Part shown: piece by piece, positions 24,000 through 34,712 of the stretch
Layout: each line of letters starts with the position of its first letter
How positions within the stretch are numbered: the first letter of the stretch is position 1
Assembly (NCBI GenBank): GCA_010093485.1
Contig: MU001513.1
Location: 13,696-77,695, forward strand
Direction: 5' to 3'
DNA length: 64,000 nucleotides
Origin: Karstenula rhodostoma CBS 690.94
Lineage: Eukaryota; Ascomycota; Dothideomycetes; Pleosporales; Didymosphaeriaceae
Translations under genes and position numbers: made by a program
The notes under the pieces: generated by a model
What the model was told of the DNA's origin: nothing
What the model saw: only the letters and a program-made list of their open reading frames with translations
Database searches by the model: none

Positions 24000-24624
24000 A
24001 TGGCCACGACCCCAGCACCCGCTGCGCTCTCTGGTACGCGATGACCCTGCCTCCCGCTGGCTGAGCTTACATTTTGCAGAGCAGGCGCAGGCCAACTTCG
24101 ATCTTGGCATCTGGCACACGCTCTTCAACTGGCCCACCCTCACCGTCGCCGTGCAGAACCAATGGGGCGGGCCCGACTCCTCAGACAAGCGCGACTGGCT
24201 CGCCGGCGCCGTCTCTGACCTGTTCGCCTCCAACCCCGCCACCGACCAAGAAGACGTCGAGGTCATGCTGCTCCAGGTCCTCGAGGACGAATTCGGCGTG
24301 CGCCTGGAAGACGAGACCGAGGTGGGCGTGGCGCGCGACATAGTGGCCATCAAGAGCGAGGTGCACGAGGGCAACTTCGCGACCGTGGACGCGTTGAAGG
24401 CGCGCTGGGAGAGCCGCAAAGGCAAGGAGGTCAGCACGGGCAGTGTGCAGGTCAAGGAGGTCGAGCACGAAGCCGAGTGGGACAGCGTCGACGAGGAAAC
24501 AGACGAGGACGAAGACGACGTTATGAGGGATGCGCCTGCTGTTGCCGCCCCGCCCAGGGAGAAGCCAGCGCGCGAGGTGGACGAGGACGGCTTCACCAAG
24601 GTGGCGGGAAAGAAGAGAAGGTGA
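24000..24624 (+). CDS. TSR2: Pre-rRNA-processing protein TSR2
   Basis: Tsr2 escorts ribosomal protein eS26 to pre-40S particles and is needed for 20S pre-rRNA processing. Exons 24000-24033 and 24080-24624 with a 46-nt intron (GTACGC to TTGCAG) give 192 residues. The N-terminal domain has EQAQANFDLGIWHTLFNWPT, LTVAVQNQWGGPDSSDKR and the DVEVMLLQVLEDEFGVRLED helix; the C-terminus is acidic with a DEETDEDEDD run and ends DEDGFTKVAGKKRR, as in the family. The start is chosen because splicing then joins MATTPAPAALSE to the conserved block. An upstream ATG at 23968 is in frame with exon 2 only if the intron is retained. Divergent from GH16. Confidence 0.93.
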
Positions 24625-25247
24625 GGGCTTGGACATGTCCCGCTATCAGTCAACGCGCCGATGCAAAGGACGATGAGCAAGAGACTCACGTTGATGACAT
24701 GTTACCATCGTACAGCCAATACTTCGGGTCCTACCGTACGGGCATCCTCAGAACCCGAAGACGGAGGAACATCCACAGCGCTGCATGCTGTTCCAAAATC
24801 ACAAATAGTATCATCGCTCTCTGGTATCTGGTAGAACAATGCCTGAAGGACTTGTTCACCTTTGACCCGAGTGTCGCATCTCGTGGAGTGATGTTTCCCT
24901 CATGGCGTAGTTGTTACGACTGGAAGTACCTCACAGCGAAAATGGCGGCGCACATAACATCTTAGAGAATGTTGCCAATTCAAATCGACATCTTCATGCA
25001 GGACGCAGTTGAAACATATCAACCTGACTGCGGACGTATACGCTCGGCATCTACGTTCGGCCCTCACTGATGTGGAAGGTGGACCTTCCTTCACCGTTGC
25101 TACCCCACTTTGCTATCAGTCCCGTTCGATAACACGTCATGACGGCACTTCAACAGCCAAGCTAGGACCCTTCGGAGGACCATGTTCTCTTACACGTGTT
25201 TCTAATGTTCTTGACCTTTGTTACATTCCTCTTAAATACCACATAAA
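24625..25247. other. Intergenic, amidase promoter side
   Basis: 623 bases between TSR2 and the amidase on the same strand. No open frame with family resemblance and no repeat seen. Confidence 0.5.
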
Positions 25248-27212
25248 ATGCCAAACTCATGGCAGAATAGCGCTAGGCAGAAGCGCGAAGCCATCCTTGC
25301 GACAATACCAGCCGAGTGGATTCTCAAGGATCTGCCTTCCATCGAAGAGAAGAGGGATGTTACAGGGGATTACATCAGAGGCTTCTTGACCAAGAGGGAG
25401 GTGGAAATAACGGAAACAGACGCCGAGAAGATTGCGGCCAAGACTACAACTGGCGAGTGGAAGGCGGAGGAGGTCACGAAGGCGTTTTGTCATAGATGCG
25501 CCCTCGCGCATCAACTGGTACCACTCCCTCGATTCCATGATGCCCGCTCACGAAGCCGATTCAGATTGCTGACCCTGCACATAGCTTCACTGCCTTCACG
25601 AAATCTTCTTTGATGCGGCGATCGAATCCGCGCGCTCCCTTGACTCTTACTATGCAGAGAATGGAAAACCAATAGGCCCTTTGCACGGATTGCCTGTGTC
25701 TTTGAAGGACCAGTTTCATGTTAAAGATGTGGAGACCACTATGGGATATGTAGGATGGATCTCAACGTTCGAGGGTAAGGTGGGTACCGGCAAAGAGAAG
25801 GTGTTCGAAAGTGAAATGGTTAAAGAGCTGAGGAACCTGGGTGCCGTTCTATATTGTAAAACAAGTGTGCCACATACGCTTATGTCCGGTGAAACAACGA
25901 ACAACATCATTGGGTACACACTCAATCCGAAGAACAGGAACCTGTCCGCCGGAGGCTCGAGCGGCGGGGAGGGCGCATTGGTTGGTTTGAAAGGATGTAT
26001 GTTGGCTCGTTGCAGTTTTTCACATTATACGGCGACTGATATTGAACAGCACCAGTTGGGTTCGGCACTGATATAGGCGGGAGCATAAGAATTCCGGCCG
26101 CATTCAATGGCCTCTACGGCATCAGACCATCAACTGGCAGGCTCCCATATCAAGGCATGGCCAACTCTATGGACGGACAGAACACTATCCTTTCAGTTGT
26201 GGGTCCGCTTGGTACCACTGTCGGCTCACTTCGACTCGTAATGCGGGCAATCCTATCGCAACAACCATGGCTGCACGATCCCCTCGTGCACGACATTCCG
26301 TGGCGAGACTCTCATGAGCAGGAAATATCGTCGTTACTAAACACTACAGATTCGAGCAAAGGCGGCAAGCTATGCTTTGGTGTTATGCGAACAGATGGCA
26401 TCGTATACCCTTCTCCACCCATTCTCCGTGCAATCGACATGGTCGTGAAAGCCCTGCGCTCGCAGGGACATGAGATCTTCGAGTGGAACCCGCCGTCACA
26501 CCAGGCGATACTGGATGAAGCTTTCAAGACCTGGGAGTTTGATGCAGGATCTGATCTCAAGTCTGCGTTTGCGCTTTCTGGCGAACCCATGCACCCACAG
26601 GTCACCAGTTTCAGCAAGCTACAGAAGCATTACACCGCCGCTGAGATAGCCGCCGTAAACGTGCGTCTACGTGAATTGAAGAAAGAGTACATGGAGTATT
26701 GGAATAATACCGCGCAATTCACCAAGACCGGAAGATGCGTAGACGCTATAATTGGACCTACAGCACCGTGGCCTGCGGCAAGGCCAGAGAAGTACTCATA
26801 CTATGGATATAGGTACGTGGGATACACTTACACAGCCCCCCCCCCCTTTATTTGACAGCACCATTCGGCGTAGCCATGACCCCCTCGTATGAAATTCTGC
26901 ACCTAACTTATTGAATAATAGTACCTGGGTCAATGCGCTAGATTATACAAGTGTAGTAGTACCAGTTACTGAAGTGAAGAGCGACATCGACGTGGTGGAC
27001 GCGGGATACGTACCACTGGATCAGAGAGACAGAAACAGCTATGAAAGCTGTGAGTTCTTTCCCATTCGAAGCGAAACAAAATGCTGATGAAGACAGACGA
27101 CCCCGAAATCTACGATGGCGCACACGTTAGTGTGCAATTGGTAGGGAGGAGATTAGAGGAGGAGAAGATGCTCGCGATTGCAGAATATGTGGGCAAGGTT
27201 GTTGGCAAGTAG
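25248..27212 (+). CDS. Amidase (acetamidase type)
   Basis: Amidase-signature hydrolase releasing ammonia from carboxamides, of the general/acetamidase group used for nitrogen acquisition. Five exons, 25248-25517, 25585-25996, 26050-26812, 26922-27049 and 27097-27212, give 562 residues with consistent phases. The Ser-cisSer-Lys triad is visible: Lys in PVSLKDQF, the GGSSGGEGAL signature, and TDIGGSIRIPAAFNG. The C-terminal part reads ALDYTSVVVPVTEV and DGAHVSVQLVGRRLEEEK. No signal peptide, so probably cytosolic. The third intron contains a C9 run that may be hard to sequence. The N-terminus (PAEWILKDLP, TGEWKAEEVTKAFC) matches fungal amidases and supports the start. Confidence 0.93.
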
Positions 27213-27883
27213 TTGAGATGCCAGGTACCCTTGCAGCACTGAGCCGTATCCCTTGTACAGTTATCCAACATCGGAGACGACGGACTGTGCGCATTCCAGT
27301 TGAAACCAGGCCAAGCCATGGCAAGCTATACCCTGATCTGGCCAACCCCCCCCCCTAACATGGCAATAGTGGTATCCTGCGTAAGGCGTCACTGCTGTGA
27401 GCTTTCCTGTTTCTCGACATCACGTTGTGAAATCTACATGCTCCTGTCGACCTACTATGTTAGCTTGCTTCGCTTCGGGTGTAAGCACACACGATTCCTT
27501 GCCGGAGAAAGTCTACCTTATACGCCTTGTCGCTCTTGAACCGCAGAAAACCCATGAAATTTTAATGTCAGACACCTGCATATCAACCAGATGCGCACGT
27601 ATCCGCGGGTGGAAAGCTCTCGAACATGCATTTCTCAGGCGCATGTTTGCCAATCTCGTGAACAACGCAGAAAGCAATTCAACCACAATACACAAACCTT
27701 TGAACAACCGACGAATCACGCGCGTTTCTATTTTTCGAGCTACAACAAGCATGAACCACCGTGGACACACGCATATATAAACACGATACATAGATACATA
27801 TACATTCCACACTCCACGCCCACTGATACGAGCAGATCAACTCCACTGCGCCTGCCCGCAAAACGGTTACCTAGCACCCGAAT
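27213..27883. other. Intergenic region
   Basis: 671 bases after the amidase, with a C10 run near 27350. No gene recognised. Confidence 0.5.
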
Positions 27884-28248
27884 ATGGAAGTGCCTGAGTT
27901 CGTCCGATCTATACTTGCCGTCGTAGTCGAAGCCCTCCAGCCGTGGATGACGAGCATTGTCTCACGGGTTGCCGAAGCAGCGGAAGGTATATTCATTTTC
28001 CTACTCGGCTCTATTTTCGCTGCGTTCGTGGTTGCGCTCGTGTTATACGCCACAGGCACGTTGATCGATGCCATGGCAGCACCATTCAGTGGAGGAAAGA
28101 CGGGCCGTGCCTTGTTGCTGGTCGGAGCATCCCCACGGATCGAGGGTTCAAGTCGATTGTCGAGGTCGAACCGCACAAGCATGACGAGGACAAGGAGGCT
28201 GTGGAAGATGGAGAACTCATGGAGAACAACTGGGCCAAAGAGCTTTGA
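27884..28248 (+). CDS. Small single-TM protein, unknown
   Basis: Not recognised. The first exon (27884-28088) encodes an amphipathic start, MEVPEFVRSILAVVVEALQP, then a strong hydrophobic helix IFIFLLGSIFAAFVVALVLY at about residues 38-57. A charged tail in another frame, SIVEVEPHKHDEDKEAVEDG, ends at 28248. Joining the two needs an intron; 28089-28144 (56 nt, GTGGAG to CGAG) keeps the frame and gives 102 residues, but the splice sites are weak. Without splicing the first frame continues for about 100 residues of Ser/Arg-rich low-quality sequence. The tail composition looks coding, so I favour the spliced form. Confidence 0.55.
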
Positions 28249-28885
28249 ACATGTCACGGAAGGTACCCAGGTGGTATGGTGGGGATGGTCGATAGAAGAA
28301 GAGCGGCATGGTTGGGATGGTCGACAGAAGCATAGTGGTATGTTTTGTCATGCGAAATGTCAGTATCGCCGACGGCAGTGCGTGCGCTTGGGTGAACGTG
28401 TGGGGTGCGGGTGAAGAAGAGGCTAGCGTGCCCAGCCCTCTTGTTTTTGCGGGGGCGTGTCGTCAGAGGGTCGCGATTGCCCGTCTGATGAGTCGGATCG
28501 TCAGTGCAGCATTGGCAGCGGCCTGGAACGCGTTCGTCTTGCTGGTGGTGGCCGATGGTCGGAAGGGGGCGGGTGGTGTCGTGTCGTCGTGTCGTGTCGT
28601 GTCGTGTCGTGTCGGTGGAGTTGCGTGAGGCTCAATAGGCCATGCTGCCGGCTCCTTATCTCTCCAACGCGCCCTCGAGCTGATTGATTGGGGCGTCAGC
28701 CGTGGTCCTGGAGCTGCCCCCGCCCCCCGCCAGGCCGCTCACTTATCTCGACCACCAGCTTTCCCTCTTCCTTATCTCCCCTCCCATGCACGGCCTTGTT
28801 AGTCTATAAGCGCACGCGACGTTCCACAACCTTGCACATCCCAACTCTTTGTCCGTCTTTTTGCTCTTGACGCCCTCCATCCATC
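28249..28885. promoter_or_regulatory. Upstream region of NCS1 permease
   Basis: 637 bases with a GTGTC repeat at 28576-28614 and pyrimidine-rich sequence just before the permease start. No gene seen. Confidence 0.5.
28576..28614 (+). repeat. GTGTC microsatellite
   Basis: About seven copies of a 5-bp unit, with one imperfect copy. Confidence 0.85.
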
Positions 28886-31102
28886 ATGGCATCCGACGAG
28901 AAGAACCTAGACTACCATGAGAAACACGCCTCGCCAGCTGCCTCCTCTGCCGAGCCCCTTCCCGGTCACGTGTCCAAGAGACGGCGCTTTCCACGTTTTA
29001 GCCTCGCCGTTCGACAGGAGGCCAGCACCTTTGCAAGATCGAAGAATGCTTCCAATGCCGATTTCGACCCAATACCCCCGTCGAAGCGAACGTGGAACTG
29101 GGGCGCCTATGTGGCCTACTGGATGGCGGATGCGTGGGCCGTGTCCAACTGGGAAGTCGGTGAGTACCAGTACACCCGTGTCCCCTTGGAATGGCCATAT
29201 CATGGCGTCTAACATGTCTTGACGCAGCCTCTTCAATGATCGCCGTCGGTCTTGACTGGAAAATGGCCATCGGCGCCTGCGTGCTCGGCAACACCATCAT
29301 GGGTCTTGTGATTACCACAAACGGGAGGATGGGAGCCATCGTGGGTCACCAAGATTCGAGGACTGAATGCAGCTTACTCTCTTTAGCTTCACACTCCCTT
29401 TCCTGTGCTTGCACGCATGCCCTTCGGCTACTATTTCGCACAGTTTGTGGTTTTGTCCCGCTGCGTCTTGGCCATTGTATGGCTTGGGTCAGTCATGCAC
29501 CACCGAACCGTTGCTTTGGAAAACTAACGGCGTACAGTGTCCAGACGGTGACGGGTGGCCAATGCATGTCCGTGTTGCTGGAAGCCACATGGCCCAGTTT
29601 CGCTAGGATCCCCAACCGCATTCCGGAAGATCAAGGCATTACCACTGCTGGCATGATCGGCTTTTTGCTCTACTTTTTGCTCCAGCTTCCTTTTCTGTGC
29701 ATCCCATACACAAAGGTAAATCCCCGAGTCTCTTGACATCCGCATATATCCCTAACACCACACGGGTCCAATACTTCTTTGCGTTCAAGAGTATCATCGC
29801 ACCCATGGTCTTTTTAGCCGTGTTCGGAGATACATTGCGAAGGGCTGGAGGTACTATCAGCAAAAGCACAGTTATCACCGAGGGCACCCATGTCCATGGC
29901 TCAGTCCTCGCTTGGGCATTTTTCGGAAGTAAGCAGTACTTCACGCTGTGACCATCATTCGCATCCGCTAACGTCGTGCAGACCTCAACGGAGTTTTGGG
30001 CAACTACGCAACCTTGGGCCTCAACATTGCCGATTTCTCGAGATATGCCAACAAGCCCAGTGCGCAAAACGTTCAAGCCATCGTCATCCCATGTATCTTC
30101 AGTAAGTACCGCAGTGTATATGATCAACAACATGACGCTGACCACGGATCAACAGCTGTCGTCGGCTTGCTTGGCATCTTCACCGCCGCCTCCGCTCAAA
30201 CAGCATATGGCGAAGTTATGTGGAACCCCATCGACATCATCCACAAGTGGATGGACTCCGGCTCACACGGCGGTCGCGCTGCTGCTGCATTCGCGGCCAT
30301 TGGCTTGATCATTGTCACTCTTGGAATCAACATCTCAGCAAATTCAATCAGTGCTGCTAATGACCTCATGTCCTTCGCCCCGAAATACATCAACATCCGC
30401 CGCGGTCAACTACTTGCGGCCGTCATTGGTTCCTGGGCTTTTGTTCCCGTCAGTACAATACTTTCTGCAGTACCACCATCACACTGACATAGTTGCAGTG
30501 GAAAATTCTTGCGTCGGCCGCGAAGTTTCTTGCTTTCCTCGGCGGTTACACCATCTTCCTGGGCCCCATGACATCCATCCTGATAGTCGACTACTATGTC
30601 ATCAGACGCGGGAACGTATCTGTACCTGACATGTACTACTTCCACGGTATTTACCGCTACTCCCCCAAATTCGCCAGCAACTGGCGCGCAGTTGTTGCGT
30701 TCTTCATCGGCTGCATACCTCCACTTCCGGGATTTGTCAACAATATTGTTGCTGCAGGCCATGGCACTACCAGCGTGTCGCTGGGCGGGCAGCACCTGTG
30801 AGTCTTGCCTCTCTTCAGCTTCGCTAGTACCCCGCTAGGCATCTGGAAGATTTAATATACGAATAGTTAGCTAACGTCCTATTCTGCGCAGCTTCGCTAT
30901 TGGTTACATCTACTCCTTCATAGCCGCCGGCGTCTTTTACTACGGCTTCAATCGGTTCTTCCCACACACCGAGTCAATGATGGATCACCCTGAAACGGGC
31001 GAAGAGATTATCGCTGCTCATGATGCCAGGAATTTGGAAGAGCGCCGTGGGAGCTGGTCTGAACACAAACCAAATGTTGTTTCCAGGATGTTCACCGTCT
31101 AG
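28886..31102 (+). CDS. NCS1-family permease (Fur type)
   Basis: Proton-coupled importer of the nucleobase-cation-symporter-1 family; resemblance is to fungal Fur-type uracil/allantoin/uridine carriers, exact substrate unknown. Nine exons: 28886-29159, 29228-29340, 29387-29487, 29538-29715, 29766-29928, 29982-30101, 30156-30448, 30499-30797, 30892-31102, giving 583 residues. Family pieces: NADFDPIPPSKRTWNWG, then VAYWMADAWAVSNWEVASSM, GYYFAQFVVLSRC, GNYATLGLNIADFSRYA, NISANSISAANDLMSF and GGYTIFLGPMTSILIVDYY. About 12 TM segments. The fourth intron lacks an AG where homology places the exon (GG at 29764-29765). The next AG, at 29788-29789, would drop 8 residues in frame. It converges on the Zn2Cys6 regulator. 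Confidence 0.9.
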
Positions 31103-31389
31103 AAAAGCCATGGAACTTAGTTTCGAATGAATGCAAGGGGAGAGAATTTTTATGTGAAGAGTCTGAGCTGGTGATTGAACACTTGCGTCCACGTACATTC
31201 CATTGCTATTCAAACACAATCCACATGTGAAGTACAGGCCCAAATTGTGCTTGGGCCATTGGGGTATCACAATACAACTCTCCAGAAAGCAACAAACGCC
31301 TCGAGACTAATTTTCGCCATGCCCAGCCTCATGTGAATCTTGGAAGGTAAAAATGGAAAATACAAAATAACATCCGAAGATATGCTGCG

Positions 31390-33830
31390 TCACATCCAAG
31401 GAACGCCGTACTTGCCCTCCTTGGTCGCAAAAACTGAGCTCCATAGATCGGTGTTCAAGGTTGATGTCGACCCTGATCCGTTCGTATGTCTATTGTCTGG
31501 ATCAACCCCGGCGTTGAAGCCAAGTTGCTGCGTAAAGTCCAACGACGTATAAGGGAATAGCTCCTTCGTGTCTACCGGAAGATCATGACCGAAATTGAGT
31601 TCCGTCGGGTCGATGGTCTGCCGGTGCAGATTTTCGAGTTCAGCAAAATCCTTCTTTATACGGCGTGCGAGGGCAAGCCCGAGAGCCAGGTCGACCAGGA
31701 TGCTGGTAGCATCGCCATATGCTTCCTCGGAGTGCGTTAATGAACGGTCGTCTGAAGCGATATATGGCAGGTCGCGGAAGAGTAAGGTCGCCAGTATCAA
31801 CATAGCACCACCCAGGGACGATGCCATCGAGAACCGGAAGGACGTTGGTTGACTGGCATCGCCTTGGTGACTCTTTGCTCTTTGCACAATATTGATAGCA
31901 AGATCCCTACACAGGAACGCAACATCGGCGTCGTAACGCAAACTGAGCATCCTTTGACGAAAGAGCAAGAGGCGTAGTTGATCGAGGCTGTTTTGTACGA
32001 TAGTGTGTTGTCGGAGCTGACGGGCTTCAGGAGGAAACTCGGGAGGCAACAATGGAATAGTAGGTAAAATGACATCAGTCCAGTGTTTGATGCGTGCATC
32101 AAGAATGAGCGCGTTGTCGCTGGCTAACCCGTCTTTCGACATGGCAGCAGCCAAAAACCCGTCCCAGACATCTGCTGCCAGACGTCCCCAACATACCATG
32201 CAATTGAGGTACACATTTGATGACTGTACGATGTTAAGTTCGGGTAAGGGTCGATCGGGATGAATTTCCTACACAAGTCAATCGGAGGCCAAGAGTCTGT
32301 TAGCTGTACTCACTTTGTCGTAAAGATATGCAGGTTGCTCAATGTCAATATCAGATTCGCGGACACTATACGGCCGGCCGCAACTGAGTGATATCCGGCG
32401 GTCGAGAAAGTAAACTGTCCAGAAGATTCGCTGTCGCATGTGGATCTCAAAGGGCGTGTACGTTCGCCAAGAGGAGGAGGATTGCTGGTGGAGCCCTGCC
32501 AGGAAGCAGTTTCTACACGCTTGCCCGATGATGCTGTAGGCAGCATTTCCCTTGTCGGCGTACATGAGGTAGACAGCCTGTGGAGATCAGCACTAGGGAG
32601 ACAAGGCCGACGACCAACATACCTCCAAAGCTAGAAATTGTATCAAGCATAGATCAACTTGGCCGCTCATTTTGCGTTTACCGACTAATTCATCTGCCGC
32701 CCGGATCCACTGCCACCCGGGAGAGCTGAACTGCGATGCGGAACTTGCCGTGTCTGTTTAAACAATCATGGTAAGTAGAATCCTTGCTCCAGTTTCTCTG
32801 TGTGCGACGAGACAAAGGCTGGCTTACCTAATGATGTCGCTATGTCTGAACAGGCGAAGACAATGTAGTTCAGTGCTAGGAGTGACACATGGTCCGCTTG
32901 GATCGCGGGTGCCGAAAGTAGCTTCTCACTGTTGATGCGGAACTGTAGCTCATTTACACACGGATAATAAGGTGCAATATCGTCAAAGAAGAGGTCAAGA
33001 TATCTCTGATATTCGGCTGGGTTGGGGAATGCCAGCGATTTGTGGCCGACACGGATGGTCGCTGCAGCATCGGCACTGCTGGCAGGGCTCACGGCTGAAA
33101 TGGACTGTCGAGTCCTCCCCGGGCCGCTCTCGAAGTCAAGGTCTCCCTCGGCGATGGGTGGGAAGGTGGACATGGTGGCTTCCCCAGCTATCTGCATCAG
33201 GAAGTCGGCATGGAGGCGGTCGCTGGCTGCCGCATCACGCTCCATGCTGATGCGAGGCGTGGCGGTCCTGCCACGCTCCAGCAGCAGCGAGTCCATCATG
33301 CTTTCGATGCGCGCCATGCGTGCTTCGATGGACAAGCCCAACACACTGGCATCGCTGGCGCGCCGCTCGCCGCCTTCGCCTTGCGGCAGCAGACTGCGGC
33401 GAGCCGAGCTAGAGCCGTTCCCGTTGTCGGTGGTGTCGGCGGGCGCGTGAACGGGCGTGGGCCGACTCAGGTTCTGCAGCGCTTCGGCGGCCGTCTGGTC
33501 TTCCGAGTAGAAGCAGCGCTTTCCGTTGTCGACGCATCGCTGGCAGGGGTTCTCGCCGGAGCACTGTGCCATGCATTAGTACTGCCGCGAGCTTCGCTTG
33601 CCATGTCGCAGACCACAGCAGAGCAGAGCACGCACCTTGAGTTTGGAGCGCCGACACGACACGCTGTAGCTTCAATTAGAACACGGAACGGTTCGGAACG
33701 CGGAGCGTCTACTTCCCAAGCTCTTGCACAGCCGTTAGCATGCGGTCGCCATCAGACATGGGCGGGCCTACCTGGACGCGTACTTTGCGCGTATTTTCTT
33801 GCGCTTCGGCGACGACGCCTCGTCTCCCAT
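31390..33830 (-). CDS. Zn2Cys6 transcription factor, fungal_trans type
   Basis: Nuclear regulator. Six exons, 33830-33772, 33663-33636, 33563-32828, 32753-32623, 32577-32314 and 32268-31390, give 698 residues with consistent phases. Start MGDEASSPKRKKIRAKYA fits the usual basic lead-in. The cluster reads SCRRSKLKCSGENPCQRC, then VDNGKRC, so five of six zinc Cys are present; the position of the first holds Ser in this model. The middle domain has QRYLDLFFDDIAPYYPCVNE, HMRQRIFWTVYFLDRRISL and SCGRPYSVRESDIDIEQP, typical of the fungal-specific regulatory domain. Its start faces the asparaginase gene across 882 bases and its end faces the permease, so either could be a target; that is inference from position. 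Confidence 0.88.
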
Positions 33831-34712
33831 GGCGGTACCGAGGGCGTCGCTGCCAGCGCCGGCAACGACGACTTGGACGAGGTTGGAGCTTGGACCAGCC
33901 GCTTCGGAACGGGAACCTGGAAGTCACCTCATCGCGCCTCGCGCCTTCCTTGAGCCACGGCGCCAAGGCGAGCAGGTCGCTGCTTCCTCCGCCAACATGG
34001 GCGCATTGCAGGCCACACCTCCTGATGCCGACGCCCAGCTCAAACGCCCCCAAATTCCTGTTCGCCATTGCAATCGTTGAGGCAGGCGTAACATGTGCCT
34101 GACTTTGCTACCGTTCGTACATAGAGTTGATACTCACAGAAAGCGCTGTTGACCTTGTCTTGCCGATGCAGCAGGTATCGACCCATATCCACCCACAACC
34201 CATACTGTGCGGCCTGGCGACAGCACAACGTCAGTTTCCACCAGCCCGTCTGCTTCTCGGGTGCTTGGCCAGTTTCCATGTCCTGCAAAGTGACCCCTTC
34301 TCCTCCCTAACGGTGGCTCAAAATCACATATCCCGGTACTTGATCTCCAATGAACTCTCTAAGCCGGAAAGCGGTAGTGCTGAGTAACCTCACACGCGTG
34401 GAGCTGTAGAAGCAAAGACATAGCGCTGCCCTTGTAAGGGACGAGGACAGACTAAACCTATACGAGTGACAGTAGTCCCGAGCGAGTACTTTCGTCGGTC
34501 TTGTAGGTGAGCGAAGGAACACGGACGGTTCGTCGGGAATAAAAACAAAAACAATCGAGACACTGTCGCAGGTTTAGTTGAAGCAGGCGTAGGCACAAGC
34601 TGAAGAAAGACGCTGATTGACTACGCTAACCATATCCAGGCTTTCGCGCGGGGCTACAAGTAACTGCGTCCAGTGTCGGCTTATCTCCCAACTATCTACC
34701 AGCGTCAGAACA
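33831..34712. promoter_or_regulatory. Shared upstream region, regulator/asparaginase
   Basis: 882 bases between divergent starts. No gene; short chance frames only. I could not pick out a convincing operator. Confidence 0.5.
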
